From the NCBI GenBank assembly GCA_018064305.1, contig JAGHVP010000213.1, forward strand, positions 1 to 12,294: a stretch of DNA of 12,294 nt, in the 5' to 3' direction. Positions within the stretch are counted from its first letter, which is position 1, and each line of letters starts with the position of its first letter. The position numbers and the translations under genes are program-made. Below, in pieces: positions 1-7,478 of this stretch. Below the pieces are notes generated by a model. That model saw nothing but the letters and a program-made list of their open reading frames with translations, did not search any database and had not been told where the DNA came from. Source of the DNA: Candidatus Equibacterium intestinale (GTDB taxonomy: Bacteria; Bacteroidota; Bacteroidia; Bacteroidales; UBA932).

Positions 1-634
1 TATCTGTGACAGCCAGCATGTTCTCGAGGCTGACAGGCTGCCCGCCGATAAGGTTTGTGCCGGCCTCCACCCTCACGAAGGCGACGTTTTCAGAGCCTAT
101 CTCATCGATGCGCTCTTTGAGCTTCTTAAGGTCGAAGTTGCCCTTGAACGGGTCGTCGGTCTGGGGCAGCAGTCCCTTCGGGTCTACAAGCTCTTCCACG
201 GTTCCTCCCAAACGGGTGATGTGGGCCTTTGTGGTGGTGAAGTGAAAGTTCATGAGCGCCACCTTGCCGGGAGTGACATACGCCTCTGCAAGGATATTTT
301 CTGCTGCGCGGCCCTGGTGGGCTGGAAGCACATTGCTGGTGCCGAACACTTCTTTTACTGCTTCCTTCACGCGGAGGAATGTGGCAGAGACTGCATAGGC
401 GTCGTCGGCCTGCATCATTGCTGCGAACTGAAGGTCCGACATTGCGTTTACTCCGGAGTCGGTGAGCATATCAATGAAAACATCCTTGTTCTGGAGCAGG
501 AAGGTGTTGTTGCCTGCATCCTGCATCCTTCTCAAGCGCTCTTCCACGGGAAGGAGGCTGAGCTTCTGCACCATTCTTACCTTATGCATTTCAAGTGGCA
601 CCTGGTTGTCACTCTTGTAGAATTTCACTGCCAT
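1..634 (-). CDS. PLP-dependent beta-eliminating lyase (tryptophanase / tyrosine phenol-lyase family), 3' end beyond the window
   Basis: Only the N-terminal 211 residues lie in the window; family members are usually about 450-470 residues. The start is ATG at 634-632 (MAVKFYKS). I translated this by hand on the minus strand. Family landmarks seen are FLLQNKDVFIDMLTDSG (45-61), DDAYAVS (77-83, with the conserved active-site Tyr80), LPAHQGRAAE (103-112, PLP-phosphate loop), HFTTTKAH (131-138), DPFKGNFDLKKL (161-172) and NLIGGQPVSLENM (194-206). The family cleaves aromatic or sulfur amino acids to pyruvate, ammonia and a leaving group (indole, phenol or sulfide) in the cytoplasm. FTTT matches tyrosine phenol-lyase (Thr124) rather than tryptophanase (FDTT, Asp137), so the substrate is uncertain. 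The PLP lysine and the C-terminal substrate-selecting residue lie outside the window. No Shine-Dalgarno is visible, as is usual in Bacteroidetes. The gene is divergent from an AraC regulator, its likely controller. Confidence 0.9.
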   Translation of the reverse strand, partial: MAVKFYKSDNQVPLEMHKVRMVQKLSLLPVEERLRRMQDAGNNTFLLQNKDVFIDMLTDSGVNAMSDLQFAAMMQADDAYAVSATFLRVKEAVKEVFGTSNVLPAHQGRAAENILAEAYVTPGKVALMNFHFTTTKAHITRLGGTVEELVDPKGLLPQTDDPFKGNFDLKKLKERIDEIGSENVAFVRVEAGTNLIGGQPVSLENMLAVTD

Positions 635-672
635 AATATCTGTTATTATTTGTTTCTGATTGTTTGCAGTGG

Positions 673-680
673 CAAAAGTA
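673..680 (-). promoter_or_regulatory. Candidate Bacteroidetes -7 promoter element for the lyase gene
   Basis: On the minus strand the bases read TACTTTTG, an exact match to the Bacteroidetes -7 consensus TAnnTTTG. It lies 38 bp upstream of the lyase ATG, implying a short leader of about 30 nt. I could not find a convincing -33 TTTG at normal spacing. That would fit an activator-dependent promoter, but a chance match cannot be excluded. Confidence 0.45.
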
Positions 681-724
681 TATGCTGCAGCCCGAAGAGA
701 TGGGACAGTTTTTACGGAATTATA

Positions 725-786
725 TACCAATTTTACCGATTTTTGAAATGGTTACCATTGTTACCTACCAATATTAACGAAATTTG
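725..786 (+). repeat. Three direct repeats of a TACC-type 13-mer, candidate AraC operator
   Basis: Copies are TACCAATTTTACC (725-737), TACCATTGTTACC (753-765) and TACCAATATTAAC (766-778). The first and third extend to 21 bp (725-745 and 766-786), both ending in TTTG, with 17 of 21 positions identical. They start 41 bp apart, close to four helical turns. The cluster lies upstream of the lyase -7 element and just upstream of the AraC start, as expected for direct repeats bound by an AraC-family dimer. Binding by the adjacent regulator is inference. The region is AT-rich, which raises the chance of coincidental similarity. Confidence 0.5.
747..759. repeat. Perfect short inverted repeat inside the operator region
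   Basis: AATGGT-T-ACCATT has perfect 6-bp arms around one central base and overlaps the middle TACC repeat. It may be part of the same operator or a separate regulator site. No function can be assigned from sequence alone. Confidence 0.35.
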
Positions 787-829
787 TTTATTTTTACCCA
801 GAATTTGATACCATTATTCATTAAGACAA

Positions 830-1705
830 ATGACAATAGACCAATTTAACCGATACTTCGGGCAGCCTACCCTCCATCCGCACGTGAGTGTGGTGGACCT
901 TGGCAGGGCCGATATAAGGCAGTTCTACCCCACCGACCTCGGCATGTACTGCGTAGTTATGCTTGATACTGCTTTCGGTGAAATTCATCTTCGCGGCACA
1001 AGAATGCGCTACGGTGCCGGCACAATACTTACAATTAAGCCGGGCGACATTGTGTCGGTGGACTTCGATCCTTCAAGGCGCCCGCAGGGTCAGATGATTG
1101 CCTTCAGCCCCGAGCTGATTGCAAACACCGGATTGGGCCGCGACTTCTATATGTTCAATTTCTTTGATTATGAGGTATCCGAGGCGCTGGAGCTGCAGGA
1201 GGCAGAGCGCCGCGTAATGACTAACTGCTTCGCCAATATCAATGCCGAGCTGCATGCTCCCGACGATGAGCTTACAGGCCACATGCTGCGCCTGGGCATA
1301 GGCCAGATGCTGAGCTACTGCCGCCGCTATTACGAGCGTCAGTTCGACACACGCAAGTTCAAGAACAACGATTTTGTAACAAGGCTCGAGAGCCTACTTG
1401 ATAATTATATTGGTGCATCGGAAATGACCAGCCTTAACGGCCAGCCTACCGTGGCATGGTGTGCCGAACAGTTCCACCTCTCCCCTAACTATTTCGGCGA
1501 TATGGTGAAGCGTCAGACACACATGACTGCACAGGAATATATCCACGGCAAACTGATAGAGAAAGCAAAGGCCATGCTGCGCCATTCCAGCCTTTCAATC
1601 GGAGAGATAGCCGACCAGCTGGGCTTTGCCTATCCAAACCACTTCACCCGCTTCTTCAGGACCAAGACCGGCATGTCCCCTTCTGAATATCGAAAGAAAG
1701 AATAG
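830..1705 (+). CDS. AraC-family transcriptional regulator
   Basis: A 291-residue cytoplasmic DNA-binding protein of normal length for the family. Residues 1-170 form a sensory domain with a cupin-like stretch (YGAGTILTIKPGDIVSVDF, 61-79) that may bind a small effector. Residues about 205-288 are the AraC/XylS double helix-turn-helix: helix set one near TVAWCAEQFHLSPNYFGDMV (207-226), and set two at LSIGEIADQLGFAYPNHFTRFF (255-276, quoted in part: IADQLGFAYPNHF) ending in the signature TKTGMSPSEYR (278-288). The ATG at 830 gives a complete N-terminus with no Shine-Dalgarno. It is divergent from the lyase with about 195 bp between starts holding TACC repeats, so it is probably a local regulator of the lyase and perhaps of itself. 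The ligand is unknown; an aromatic amino acid or breakdown product is a guess from context. Confidence 0.93.
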   Translation: MTIDQFNRYFGQPTLHPHVSVVDLGRADIRQFYPTDLGMYCVVMLDTAFGEIHLRGTRMRYGAGTILTIKPGDIVSVDFDPSRRPQGQMIAFSPELIANTGLGRDFYMFNFFDYEVSEALELQEAERRVMTNCFANINAELHAPDDELTGHMLRLGIGQMLSYCRRYYERQFDTRKFKNNDFVTRLESLLDNYIGASEMTSLNGQPTVAWCAEQFHLSPNYFGDMVKRQTHMTAQEYIHGKLIEKAKAMLRHSSLSIGEIADQLGFAYPNHFTRFFRTKTGMSPSEYRKKE

Positions 1706-1708
1706 AAA

Positions 1709-1741
1709 AAGCCAGGCCCGGTCGTTTGACCTGCCTGGCTT
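1709..1741. terminator. Hairpin terminator between convergent genes, stronger on the minus strand
   Basis: A 9-bp perfect stem pairs 1709-1717 (AAGCCAGGC) with 1733-1741 (GCCTGGCTT). A further inner stem GGTC/GACC (1720-1723 with 1728-1731) closes a GTTT loop. Read on the minus strand the stem runs into TTTTTCT, a good U-tract 31 nt past the protease stop. On the plus strand the downstream tract is poor, although the hairpin sits four bases after the AraC stop. It probably ends the four-gene minus-strand operon and may serve AraC as well. Confidence 0.75.
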
Positions 1742-1753
1742 CTGTATTAATAT

Positions 1754-1765
1754 GGGCTTGAGCCC
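1754..1765 (+). terminator. Small GC hairpin followed by TTTCT, weak terminator candidate
   Basis: GGGC-TTGA-GCCC forms a 4-bp stem with a tetraloop, followed on the plus strand by TTTCT. It could complete termination of the AraC transcript, since the hairpin just upstream lacks a U-tract in that direction. The stem is short, so this is weak evidence. Confidence 0.3.
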
Positions 1766-1771
1766 TTTCTG

Positions 1772-4678
1772 CTAGTATCCGAACAGTTCGTCTACTGGAA
1801 CGATAGTTACCTTTCCGTATTTTGCGAGGGCCTCGAGGTCGATGTCGCTTGTACGGCCAAGGATTACTGTCCTGTACTTGCGGTTTTTGATCTTCTCCTG
1901 CTGGAACTTGACAACGTCGTCAAGTGTGTAGTTCTGAACCTGCTCGTAGATGTCCTTGCGGATATCGTAGTCGAGTCCGCGTTTCTTTGCAGTTTCATAA
2001 GCGCTGAGGATATCAGACTTGGTGGTACGCTCGGTGCGGTAAGAAGAAATGAGACCTTCTTTTGCAACCTTGAAGGCGTTCTCTGAAACGGGCATGTCGT
2101 TGATGATCTCGTCGAATGCGGCAAGAGCGTCGATAACCTTGTCGTTCTGAGTCTTGATGGCTGCCTGGAAAATAATGGGGTGCTTCAGGTCTGAAGGCTG
2201 GATGTAGCGTGCAGACGAACTGTATGCAAGACCTCTTGCCTCACGCATCTCCTGGAATACGATGGCATTCATTCCGCCGCCGAAATACTCGTTGTACATT
2301 GTAGCTGCAGGAACTTCTGCAGGATTGTACTGCTCACCCATATTTGAGATTGAGTAGAGCACAACCTGGTTGGCATCGAAAGGAACCACTATGACTTCGT
2401 TCTCTTCAGGCTGGACATACTGATAAGGGTTGGCATCCTGAACGGGAGCAAGAGTCTCGGGGCATTTGTGAGTCTCACCTATGAGTTTCACGAAATCGCT
2501 GCTTGACATAGGGCCGTAGTAGCTGATGTGGTGCTCGCGGCTGAATGTGTTGCGGATAGCGTCGATAAGCTCTGCGTCGTTAAGGGCAAGTACCTCCTCG
2601 TTTGAGAGTACGTCGTTCGAAGGATTTACCGGACCGTAAAGGCCGTAGTCTCTCAGGCGGGTTGCACAGCGGTTCTGGCTCTGCTTGGCATTGGCACGGT
2701 CGAACATTTCGTTGTTCTTCATGGTCTCGAGAGCCTCGGGATTGGGCTGTGCGTCTGAGATGAGTTCTTCCATCATCTTGATTGCATCGGCCATGTGCTC
2801 GCCAAGACCGATCATGGTGATGGTGCTGTTGTCTTCAGAGCAGCCCACGAAGAACTTGGCGCCTGCCTTGTAGAATTCTTTCTGAACTTCCTCGCAGCTC
2901 TTTGTGCTGGTTCCGAGGTAGTTGATATAGTTGAATGCGTAAGGGAGGATCTGGTTTGCGTAGCTTCCTTCTTCCACTGCATACTCAAGCTCGAAGAGGT
3001 CGCTGGTGAGGTTCTGCTTGTAGTAAACTTCCACACCTTCCCTTGCCTTGATTACAGACATATCCTTGTTGAAATCGAGGAACACGGGCTCGATGGGCTT
3101 AACTGCTGCAGCCTCTGCCTGGAGAGTGCGGAGATATGCGCTGGCAGTGTCACGGTTTGTGAAGATAGGTGTGATCTGGGGTTTGTTGATCTTCTTTGCA
3201 TTGGGATCAACACCCTGGTTCTTGTTTACGCGTACGTAGTTTGAGCCGAAGTTTTCGTTGGCGAAGCGGATCACATCCTCTCTTGTAACCTCAGACATTC
3301 TTGCAGGTTCGTTTACGAACTGCTCCCAGTCGGTGCCGTTGATGAATGATTCTACTGCTGCATGGGCAACTGCAGTACCAAGTTCAAGCCTGAGCACGCG
3401 GCGGAGCTTCATCTCGGTGATGGTAGAGGTAAGGAGTTCGTCGTCGAAATCGCCGCTCTTGATCTTTTCGATCTGCTGGAGAAGGATGTCTGAAACCTCG
3501 TCGAGGCTCTGCTCTGCATTGGGATAACCGAGGAGATAAAGAACATTGTAGTCTGACATCTCCTGAAGGTTTGCCATAGCTGCAAGCACTTTCTGCTGCT
3601 GGTTCAGGTCAAGGTCGATAAGACCTGCAGTGCCGTTGTAGAGCATGTTGCTGAACACTTTGAGGACATCGAGGTCTTCGTATGTAGCGCCGGGGAATCT
3701 CCATGCAAGCATAACGTTGGGAGCCTCTTTGCCATATACGTCCTTCACGATGGGAGCCTCGATAGGAGCTTCGGGCTCGAACTCCATCTTCTTCAGGTCT
3801 TTGTTAGGCTTGAGGACAGAGAAGTACTTGTCTACGATCTTGATGGTCTTGTCGGGATTGAAGTCACCTACAAGCACCACTGCCATGTTGTTGGGAACAT
3901 ACCACTCGTCGTGATATTTCTTGACATTGGTGATAGAGGGGTTCTTGAGGTGCTCGGGAAGACCGATGATGTCTGTGTTGTAGGGATGATTCTTGAACAG
4001 ACCTTCGTTCATTGCGCTGAAGCTCTTGTTCTGATCGTTCACAGCATGCATGTTGTATTCCTCGTAGATGGTCTCAAGCTCTGTGTGGAAACCGCGGAGA
4101 ACGCAGTTCTGGAAACGCTCTGCCTGAATCTTGGCCCAAGTCTCCACCTGGTTTGAAGGGATGTTCTCTACATAGCAGGTTACATCGAAGCTGGTGTATG
4201 CATTTGTGCCTGTAGAACCGATTGAGGTCATAAGCTTGTCGTACTCGTTGGGGATGGCAAGTTTTGAAGCTTCGTAAGAGATTGAGTCGATACGGTGGTA
4301 GATGGCCTTGCGTGCCTCTTCGTCTGTAGTCTGACGGTATTCCTCGAAGAGAGCTCCGATCTCGTCGAGCATGGGCTTCTCGGCCTCATAGTTCTGGGTG
4401 CCGAACTTGTCGGTGCCCTTGAACATCAGATGCTCGAAATAGTGGGCAAGACCGGTTGTCTCCCTGGGGTCGTTCTTGCTGCCTACACGTACAGCCACCT
4501 GTGCATCGATGCGGGGTGCCTGCTTGTCAACCACCATATATACAGTCAGACCGTTGTCAAGTGTATAGATGCGTGTGTTGAGGGGGTCGCCTGCCACTGT
4601 CTCATATTTGTAACCGTTGCATGAAACGGCTGCAAACACAACAGCTGCGGCAATAATAATCTTTGAAAATGATTTCAT
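1772..4678 (-). CDS. M16 family zinc metalloprotease, periplasmic lipoprotein
   Basis: 968 residues, consistent with a two-repeat M16 (pitrilysin/insulinase-like) protease. The N-terminus is a lipoprotein signal with Cys20 (AAVSC). No acidic export signal follows Cys20 (NGYKYE), suggesting an anchored protein facing the periplasm. The zinc motif HxxEH is H79-Y-F-E82-H83, followed by LMFKGT. The third ligand is probably E207 in ELETIYEEYNM (200-210). The helical insert between them (about 95-150) is longer than in pitrilysin but looks typical of Bacteroidetes M16 proteins. The second half carries FGGGMNAIVFQEMREARGL near residues 795-815, the usual C-terminal M16 repeat motif that closes the chamber. 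The family degrades peptides and small proteins trapped in an enclosed cavity. It is the last gene of the operon, starting 7 bp after the barrel gene's stop with no clear Shine-Dalgarno, so it is probably co-transcribed with the TonB receptor. Confidence 0.93.
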   Translation of the reverse strand: MKSFSKIIIAAAVVFAAVSCNGYKYETVAGDPLNTRIYTLDNGLTVYMVVDKQAPRIDAQVAVRVGSKNDPRETTGLAHYFEHLMFKGTDKFGTQNYEAEKPMLDEIGALFEEYRQTTDEEARKAIYHRIDSISYEASKLAIPNEYDKLMTSIGSTGTNAYTSFDVTCYVENIPSNQVETWAKIQAERFQNCVLRGFHTELETIYEEYNMHAVNDQNKSFSAMNEGLFKNHPYNTDIIGLPEHLKNPSITNVKKYHDEWYVPNNMAVVLVGDFNPDKTIKIVDKYFSVLKPNKDLKKMEFEPEAPIEAPIVKDVYGKEAPNVMLAWRFPGATYEDLDVLKVFSNMLYNGTAGLIDLDLNQQQKVLAAMANLQEMSDYNVLYLLGYPNAEQSLDEVSDILLQQIEKIKSGDFDDELLTSTITEMKLRRVLRLELGTAVAHAAVESFINGTDWEQFVNEPARMSEVTREDVIRFANENFGSNYVRVNKNQGVDPNAKKINKPQITPIFTNRDTASAYLRTLQAEAAAVKPIEPVFLDFNKDMSVIKAREGVEVYYKQNLTSDLFELEYAVEEGSYANQILPYAFNYINYLGTSTKSCEEVQKEFYKAGAKFFVGCSEDNSTITMIGLGEHMADAIKMMEELISDAQPNPEALETMKNNEMFDRANAKQSQNRCATRLRDYGLYGPVNPSNDVLSNEEVLALNDAELIDAIRNTFSREHHISYYGPMSSSDFVKLIGETHKCPETLAPVQDANPYQYVQPEENEVIVVPFDANQVVLYSISNMGEQYNPAEVPAATMYNEYFGGGMNAIVFQEMREARGLAYSSSARYIQPSDLKHPIIFQAAIKTQNDKVIDALAAFDEIINDMPVSENAFKVAKEGLISSYRTERTTKSDILSAYETAKKRGLDYDIRKDIYEQVQNYTLDDVVKFQQEKIKNRKYRTVILGRTSDIDLEALAKYGKVTIVPVDELFGY

Positions 4679-4685
4679 CTGTCAG

Positions 4686-6218
4686 TTAAAAAATGAATCC
4701 TGTTTTGATAAATGCAATATTGCGCCTGTCAAGCAGGGTGTTGTTTGTTTTGATGGCTTCAGCTTCCGCACCAACAAACATTCTTGTTTTTGCGGAAATG
4801 GGGAAAGTGATGTTCAGGCCTGCGCCTGCACACCACCAGCTGGCCTGCTGGTATTCAAGCTCGTGGGGGAAATATTCGGTTACAATGACACTCTTTGCAG
4901 AGCTGCCGGTATATGTGTAGTCACCGTCCATTCCAAGGCAGTATCCTGCCTTAGCGCCGATAGTGAGCGCAACCTTCCTGAGGCTGAACTGCTTTCTGCC
5001 GTGACCTTCAGCATAGATATGCGAACAGTTGTATGAAGATTCAGGAATAAGATATCTATCATTTCTGCTGTACCATTCCACGCTTGCACCGGCAGTCCAG
5101 TTGAAACTCTCACCGCCCTTGCGGAAGATATCATAAGATACCAGAGCTTCGTTGTGAGAGTATTTGCTCTTCACATTCTGTCCTACAGTCTCGTACTGCT
5201 GTACTTCGTAGTCCTTGTTGAATACCTGGATATACTCTATGCCGTTGGTGTTCTTCATCGATCCGTCCACTACGAATGCATGGAGATACTTGTCTCCGTC
5301 ATGCAGCAGCTGGATCTTGCCGCCAACCTCCATACGGTTGGTTGAACCGATAAGTTCGGGTCTGTTCGGAGTGTGGGAGAATTCCCATGCCCTCATCGAG
5401 CCGCGGAAATCGGCAAGCACCTTGAATGCACCGTCTGTAAAGCCATACTGGACGCTTCCGCCATACTGGTTCTTCTTGTCGAAGACCTGCCCTACTCCCG
5501 ATGTGACAAGCGATATTACAGTAGCCTCGCTGTTGCCCAGGCCATGCATTATGAACGCTGTCTTGGAGTTCATGTAGGCATTGTTGATGGGGGTCATCCT
5601 CATATTGCCTTTTTCATAGTCGAGTGCAAGACCGAATGAATGACGGCCGGCCGTGAAGAGTGCCGCGGGCTTTACCACAAGACCATATTCGCTGCCGTAG
5701 CCGCGGGGGTCTATCTGCTTGGCTCCGCTTTCGGTGTAGTAAGAAGCATCCACCCCGAACACCACATGGTTCCAGAGAACAGGAGTCGAGGCCTTGGCCT
5801 CAAGCTCGTATTTCTGCTTCTTCCACCAGCTCAGCTCTTCGTCGGCCACAAAGAACGGGTTGTCCTCGTCCAGATTCAGGAACATTGCATTGAACTTGGT
5901 GTCCCTGTCTGTAAGGTTGTTGTACGAGAACCTTCCCCATACCTTGCCACCGCCGAGCGAAGACGAGCCTTCTGCACTCACGGCAAAAGTCTTCTGGTTT
6001 CCGTCGGTATAGCGCCTGTAATTGCCGTCAGCAATATTATAACTGACATCGACAGCCTCGAAAGGGGCTATCGATGTCAGTGTCATTCCTGCGGCATTGG
6101 TTGAATTGAACCAGAGCGCGCTTGTCTTGTCCATCTCCAGTGATTCAGGAGTCTGCCCGAAAACCGGGGTCAGACCCGCTGCCATCACAAGGAGAATGGC
6201 TGAGAGTCTTTTAATCAT
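4686..6218 (-). CDS. Outer-membrane beta-barrel protein, DUF6850-like
   Basis: 510 residues with a Sec signal peptide (MIKRLSAILLVMAAGLTPVFG, cleavage probably before Gln22). The body is rich in alternating aromatic/polar strands and Gly turns, ending in TGFIF with a terminal Phe typical of BAM-inserted barrels. I recognise the pattern as the Bacteroidetes DUF6850 outer-membrane family from recall only; a profile search is needed to confirm. No function is established for that family to my knowledge. The start codon overlaps the upstream stop by one base (TAATG), and a strong AGGAGAGG lies six bases upstream, indicating translational coupling. The position between a TonB receptor/lipoprotein pair and a periplasmic protease suggests an accessory channel or scaffold in the same uptake process, which is inference. 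Confidence 0.8.
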   Translation of the reverse strand: MIKRLSAILLVMAAGLTPVFGQTPESLEMDKTSALWFNSTNAAGMTLTSIAPFEAVDVSYNIADGNYRRYTDGNQKTFAVSAEGSSSLGGGKVWGRFSYNNLTDRDTKFNAMFLNLDEDNPFFVADEELSWWKKQKYELEAKASTPVLWNHVVFGVDASYYTESGAKQIDPRGYGSEYGLVVKPAALFTAGRHSFGLALDYEKGNMRMTPINNAYMNSKTAFIMHGLGNSEATVISLVTSGVGQVFDKKNQYGGSVQYGFTDGAFKVLADFRGSMRAWEFSHTPNRPELIGSTNRMEVGGKIQLLHDGDKYLHAFVVDGSMKNTNGIEYIQVFNKDYEVQQYETVGQNVKSKYSHNEALVSYDIFRKGGESFNWTAGASVEWYSRNDRYLIPESSYNCSHIYAEGHGRKQFSLRKVALTIGAKAGYCLGMDGDYTYTGSSAKSVIVTEYFPHELEYQQASWWCAGAGLNITFPISAKTRMFVGAEAEAIKTNNTLLDRRNIAFIKTGFIF

Positions 6219-7444
6219 TAGAAACCTCTCCTGATTACAGGAGCATCATTTGCAACGAAGTCGTTGGTTGAGTTGTTGGTGTCTACGAGGCCTTCAGTAA
6301 GGTCAGTGCCGTTTTTGTATTTACGGCTGAAGCTTACGCTGGTGTGGTGGTATCTTGTCATTGTCAAAGGATAACCGGGGATAGGTTCATATTCGATACC
6401 AACTGTCATATAGAGAGCACCACCGTCAACAGATGAGGGGAAACGTTTGAACTCGAGTTTTGATTCAGTCTCAACAGCCTCTACACCGTCGATAACCCAT
6501 TCAATGGGGATCTCTTTGCACTGCTCTTCACTGTCTCTGGGAGAAACCCATTTAGAGTTGTCGATGTCGCCTTCGGGTTTGAAGAGGATCATTGCGGGAC
6601 CGTTCACTGTAGGAAGATAACGGTCTGCGCCATTACCGAAGTGTCCGAATTTGAGAACCATGTTGGGGATTGAAGTGTTGTCTGCATAGATGTTCTGGTT
6701 CTCTACGAAGAACTCGAAATCTGCTGAAGAAAGGTCGAGTGAACCTTCAACCTTCTTAGTGTGGTCGATAGGAACTGATGCAAGAACTACAGATTTGCCT
6801 GCGGGGAGGACATACTGTGTGCCGTTGCCGGGGAACTGCCAGATAGAGTTGCAATATACATAGCTGTCTGCATTGGCGATATCCCATGTGAGGACTGAGC
6901 TTGCAATTGAAGGAGCGCAGTTTGCGATGCAGATACCGTCGAGATACATGTCGATGTCGCTGTTGTTGTAGATCTCGAAGAAGTTGTCATCTCTGTAAGG
7001 CTGGCTTGATCCTTCCTCTGAAAGGCCTGAAGGGCCAGTATAGTAGAGCTCCTTGAAGAGAAGAGCAGACTCTTTTGATACTGTGAGGGCAACTACTACA
7101 GTCTGGTCAGCCTCAGTGATGGCAGCAGCAGTGAGGGAACCGCTGAAAAGATAGCTGCATCCACCGAATGCCTCGGTTGCGTTAACGCTGATGTTGTAAA
7201 CACCTGAAAGGAGCTCGTTTACAACAACGCATACTGCGCTGTCAGCCACTGCTGAAACTTCCTGGTCGAATACTACGGTGTTTTCAGCATCGGTTACCTT
7301 TACATTGAATTTTTCGGGCATGGGAACTGACGGATCATCTGCTGTCAGAACTACATTTGCAGAGAATTTCTTGATGTCCTCTGTCGGGTCGCATGCTGTG
7401 AAGAGAAGCACAGCTGCTGCGAAAGCGAATAATACTTTTTTCAT
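6218..7444 (-). CDS. DUF4876-like lipoprotein with a lamin-tail-type domain
   Basis: 408 residues. A lipoprotein signal ends in LFTAC with Cys18. The mature end CDPTEDIKK is acidic, resembling Bacteroidetes surface-export signals, so exposure on the cell surface is plausible. Residues about 27-123 look like an Ig/transthyretin-like beta-sandwich (VNELLSGVYNISVNAT). From about 127 on, KELYYTGPSG and DDNFFEIYNNSDIDMYLDG (152-170) match what I recall of DUF4876, and the FFEIYNNSD pattern resembles a lamin-tail domain. The biochemical role is unknown. By position, 34 bp after a TonB receptor gene that has no SusD neighbour, it could be the ligand-capturing partner of the receptor; this is inference. 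An A-rich leader precedes the ATG with no Shine-Dalgarno. Confidence 0.8.
   Translation of the reverse strand: MKKVLFAFAAAVLLFTACDPTEDIKKFSANVVLTADDPSVPMPEKFNVKVTDAENTVVFDQEVSAVADSAVCVVVNELLSGVYNISVNATEAFGGCSYLFSGSLTAAAITEADQTVVVALTVSKESALLFKELYYTGPSGLSEEGSSQPYRDDNFFEIYNNSDIDMYLDGICIANCAPSIASSVLTWDIANADSYVYCNSIWQFPGNGTQYVLPAGKSVVLASVPIDHTKKVEGSLDLSSADFEFFVENQNIYADNTSIPNMVLKFGHFGNGADRYLPTVNGPAMILFKPEGDIDNSKWVSPRDSEEQCKEIPIEWVIDGVEAVETESKLEFKRFPSSVDGGALYMTVGIEYEPIPGYPLTMTRYHHTSVSFSRKYKNGTDLTEGLVDTNNSTNDFVANDAPVIRRGF
6225..6232 (-). promoter_or_regulatory. Strong Shine-Dalgarno for the DUF6850-like gene, inside the preceding gene
   Basis: On the minus strand AGGAGAGG lies 6 nt before the ATG at 6218-6216, within the last codons of the DUF4876-like gene. 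The other internal starts in this window have no comparable site. Together with the one-base TAATG overlap it fixes this start and suggests coupled translation. Confidence 0.65.
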
Positions 7445-7478
7445 TTTTGTTTGATTGATTGGATTAATAATATTGTGA

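Noticed and set aside
783..807. Promoter for the AraC gene from two TTTG boxes
   Set aside because: The boxes are only 17 bp apart and the second lacks the TA of TAnnTTTG, so the spacing and consensus both fail.
221..808. Plus-strand open frame of 195 codons
   Set aside because: It is antisense to the well-supported lyase gene, gives a Cys/His-rich sequence of no recognisable family, and runs into the operator region.
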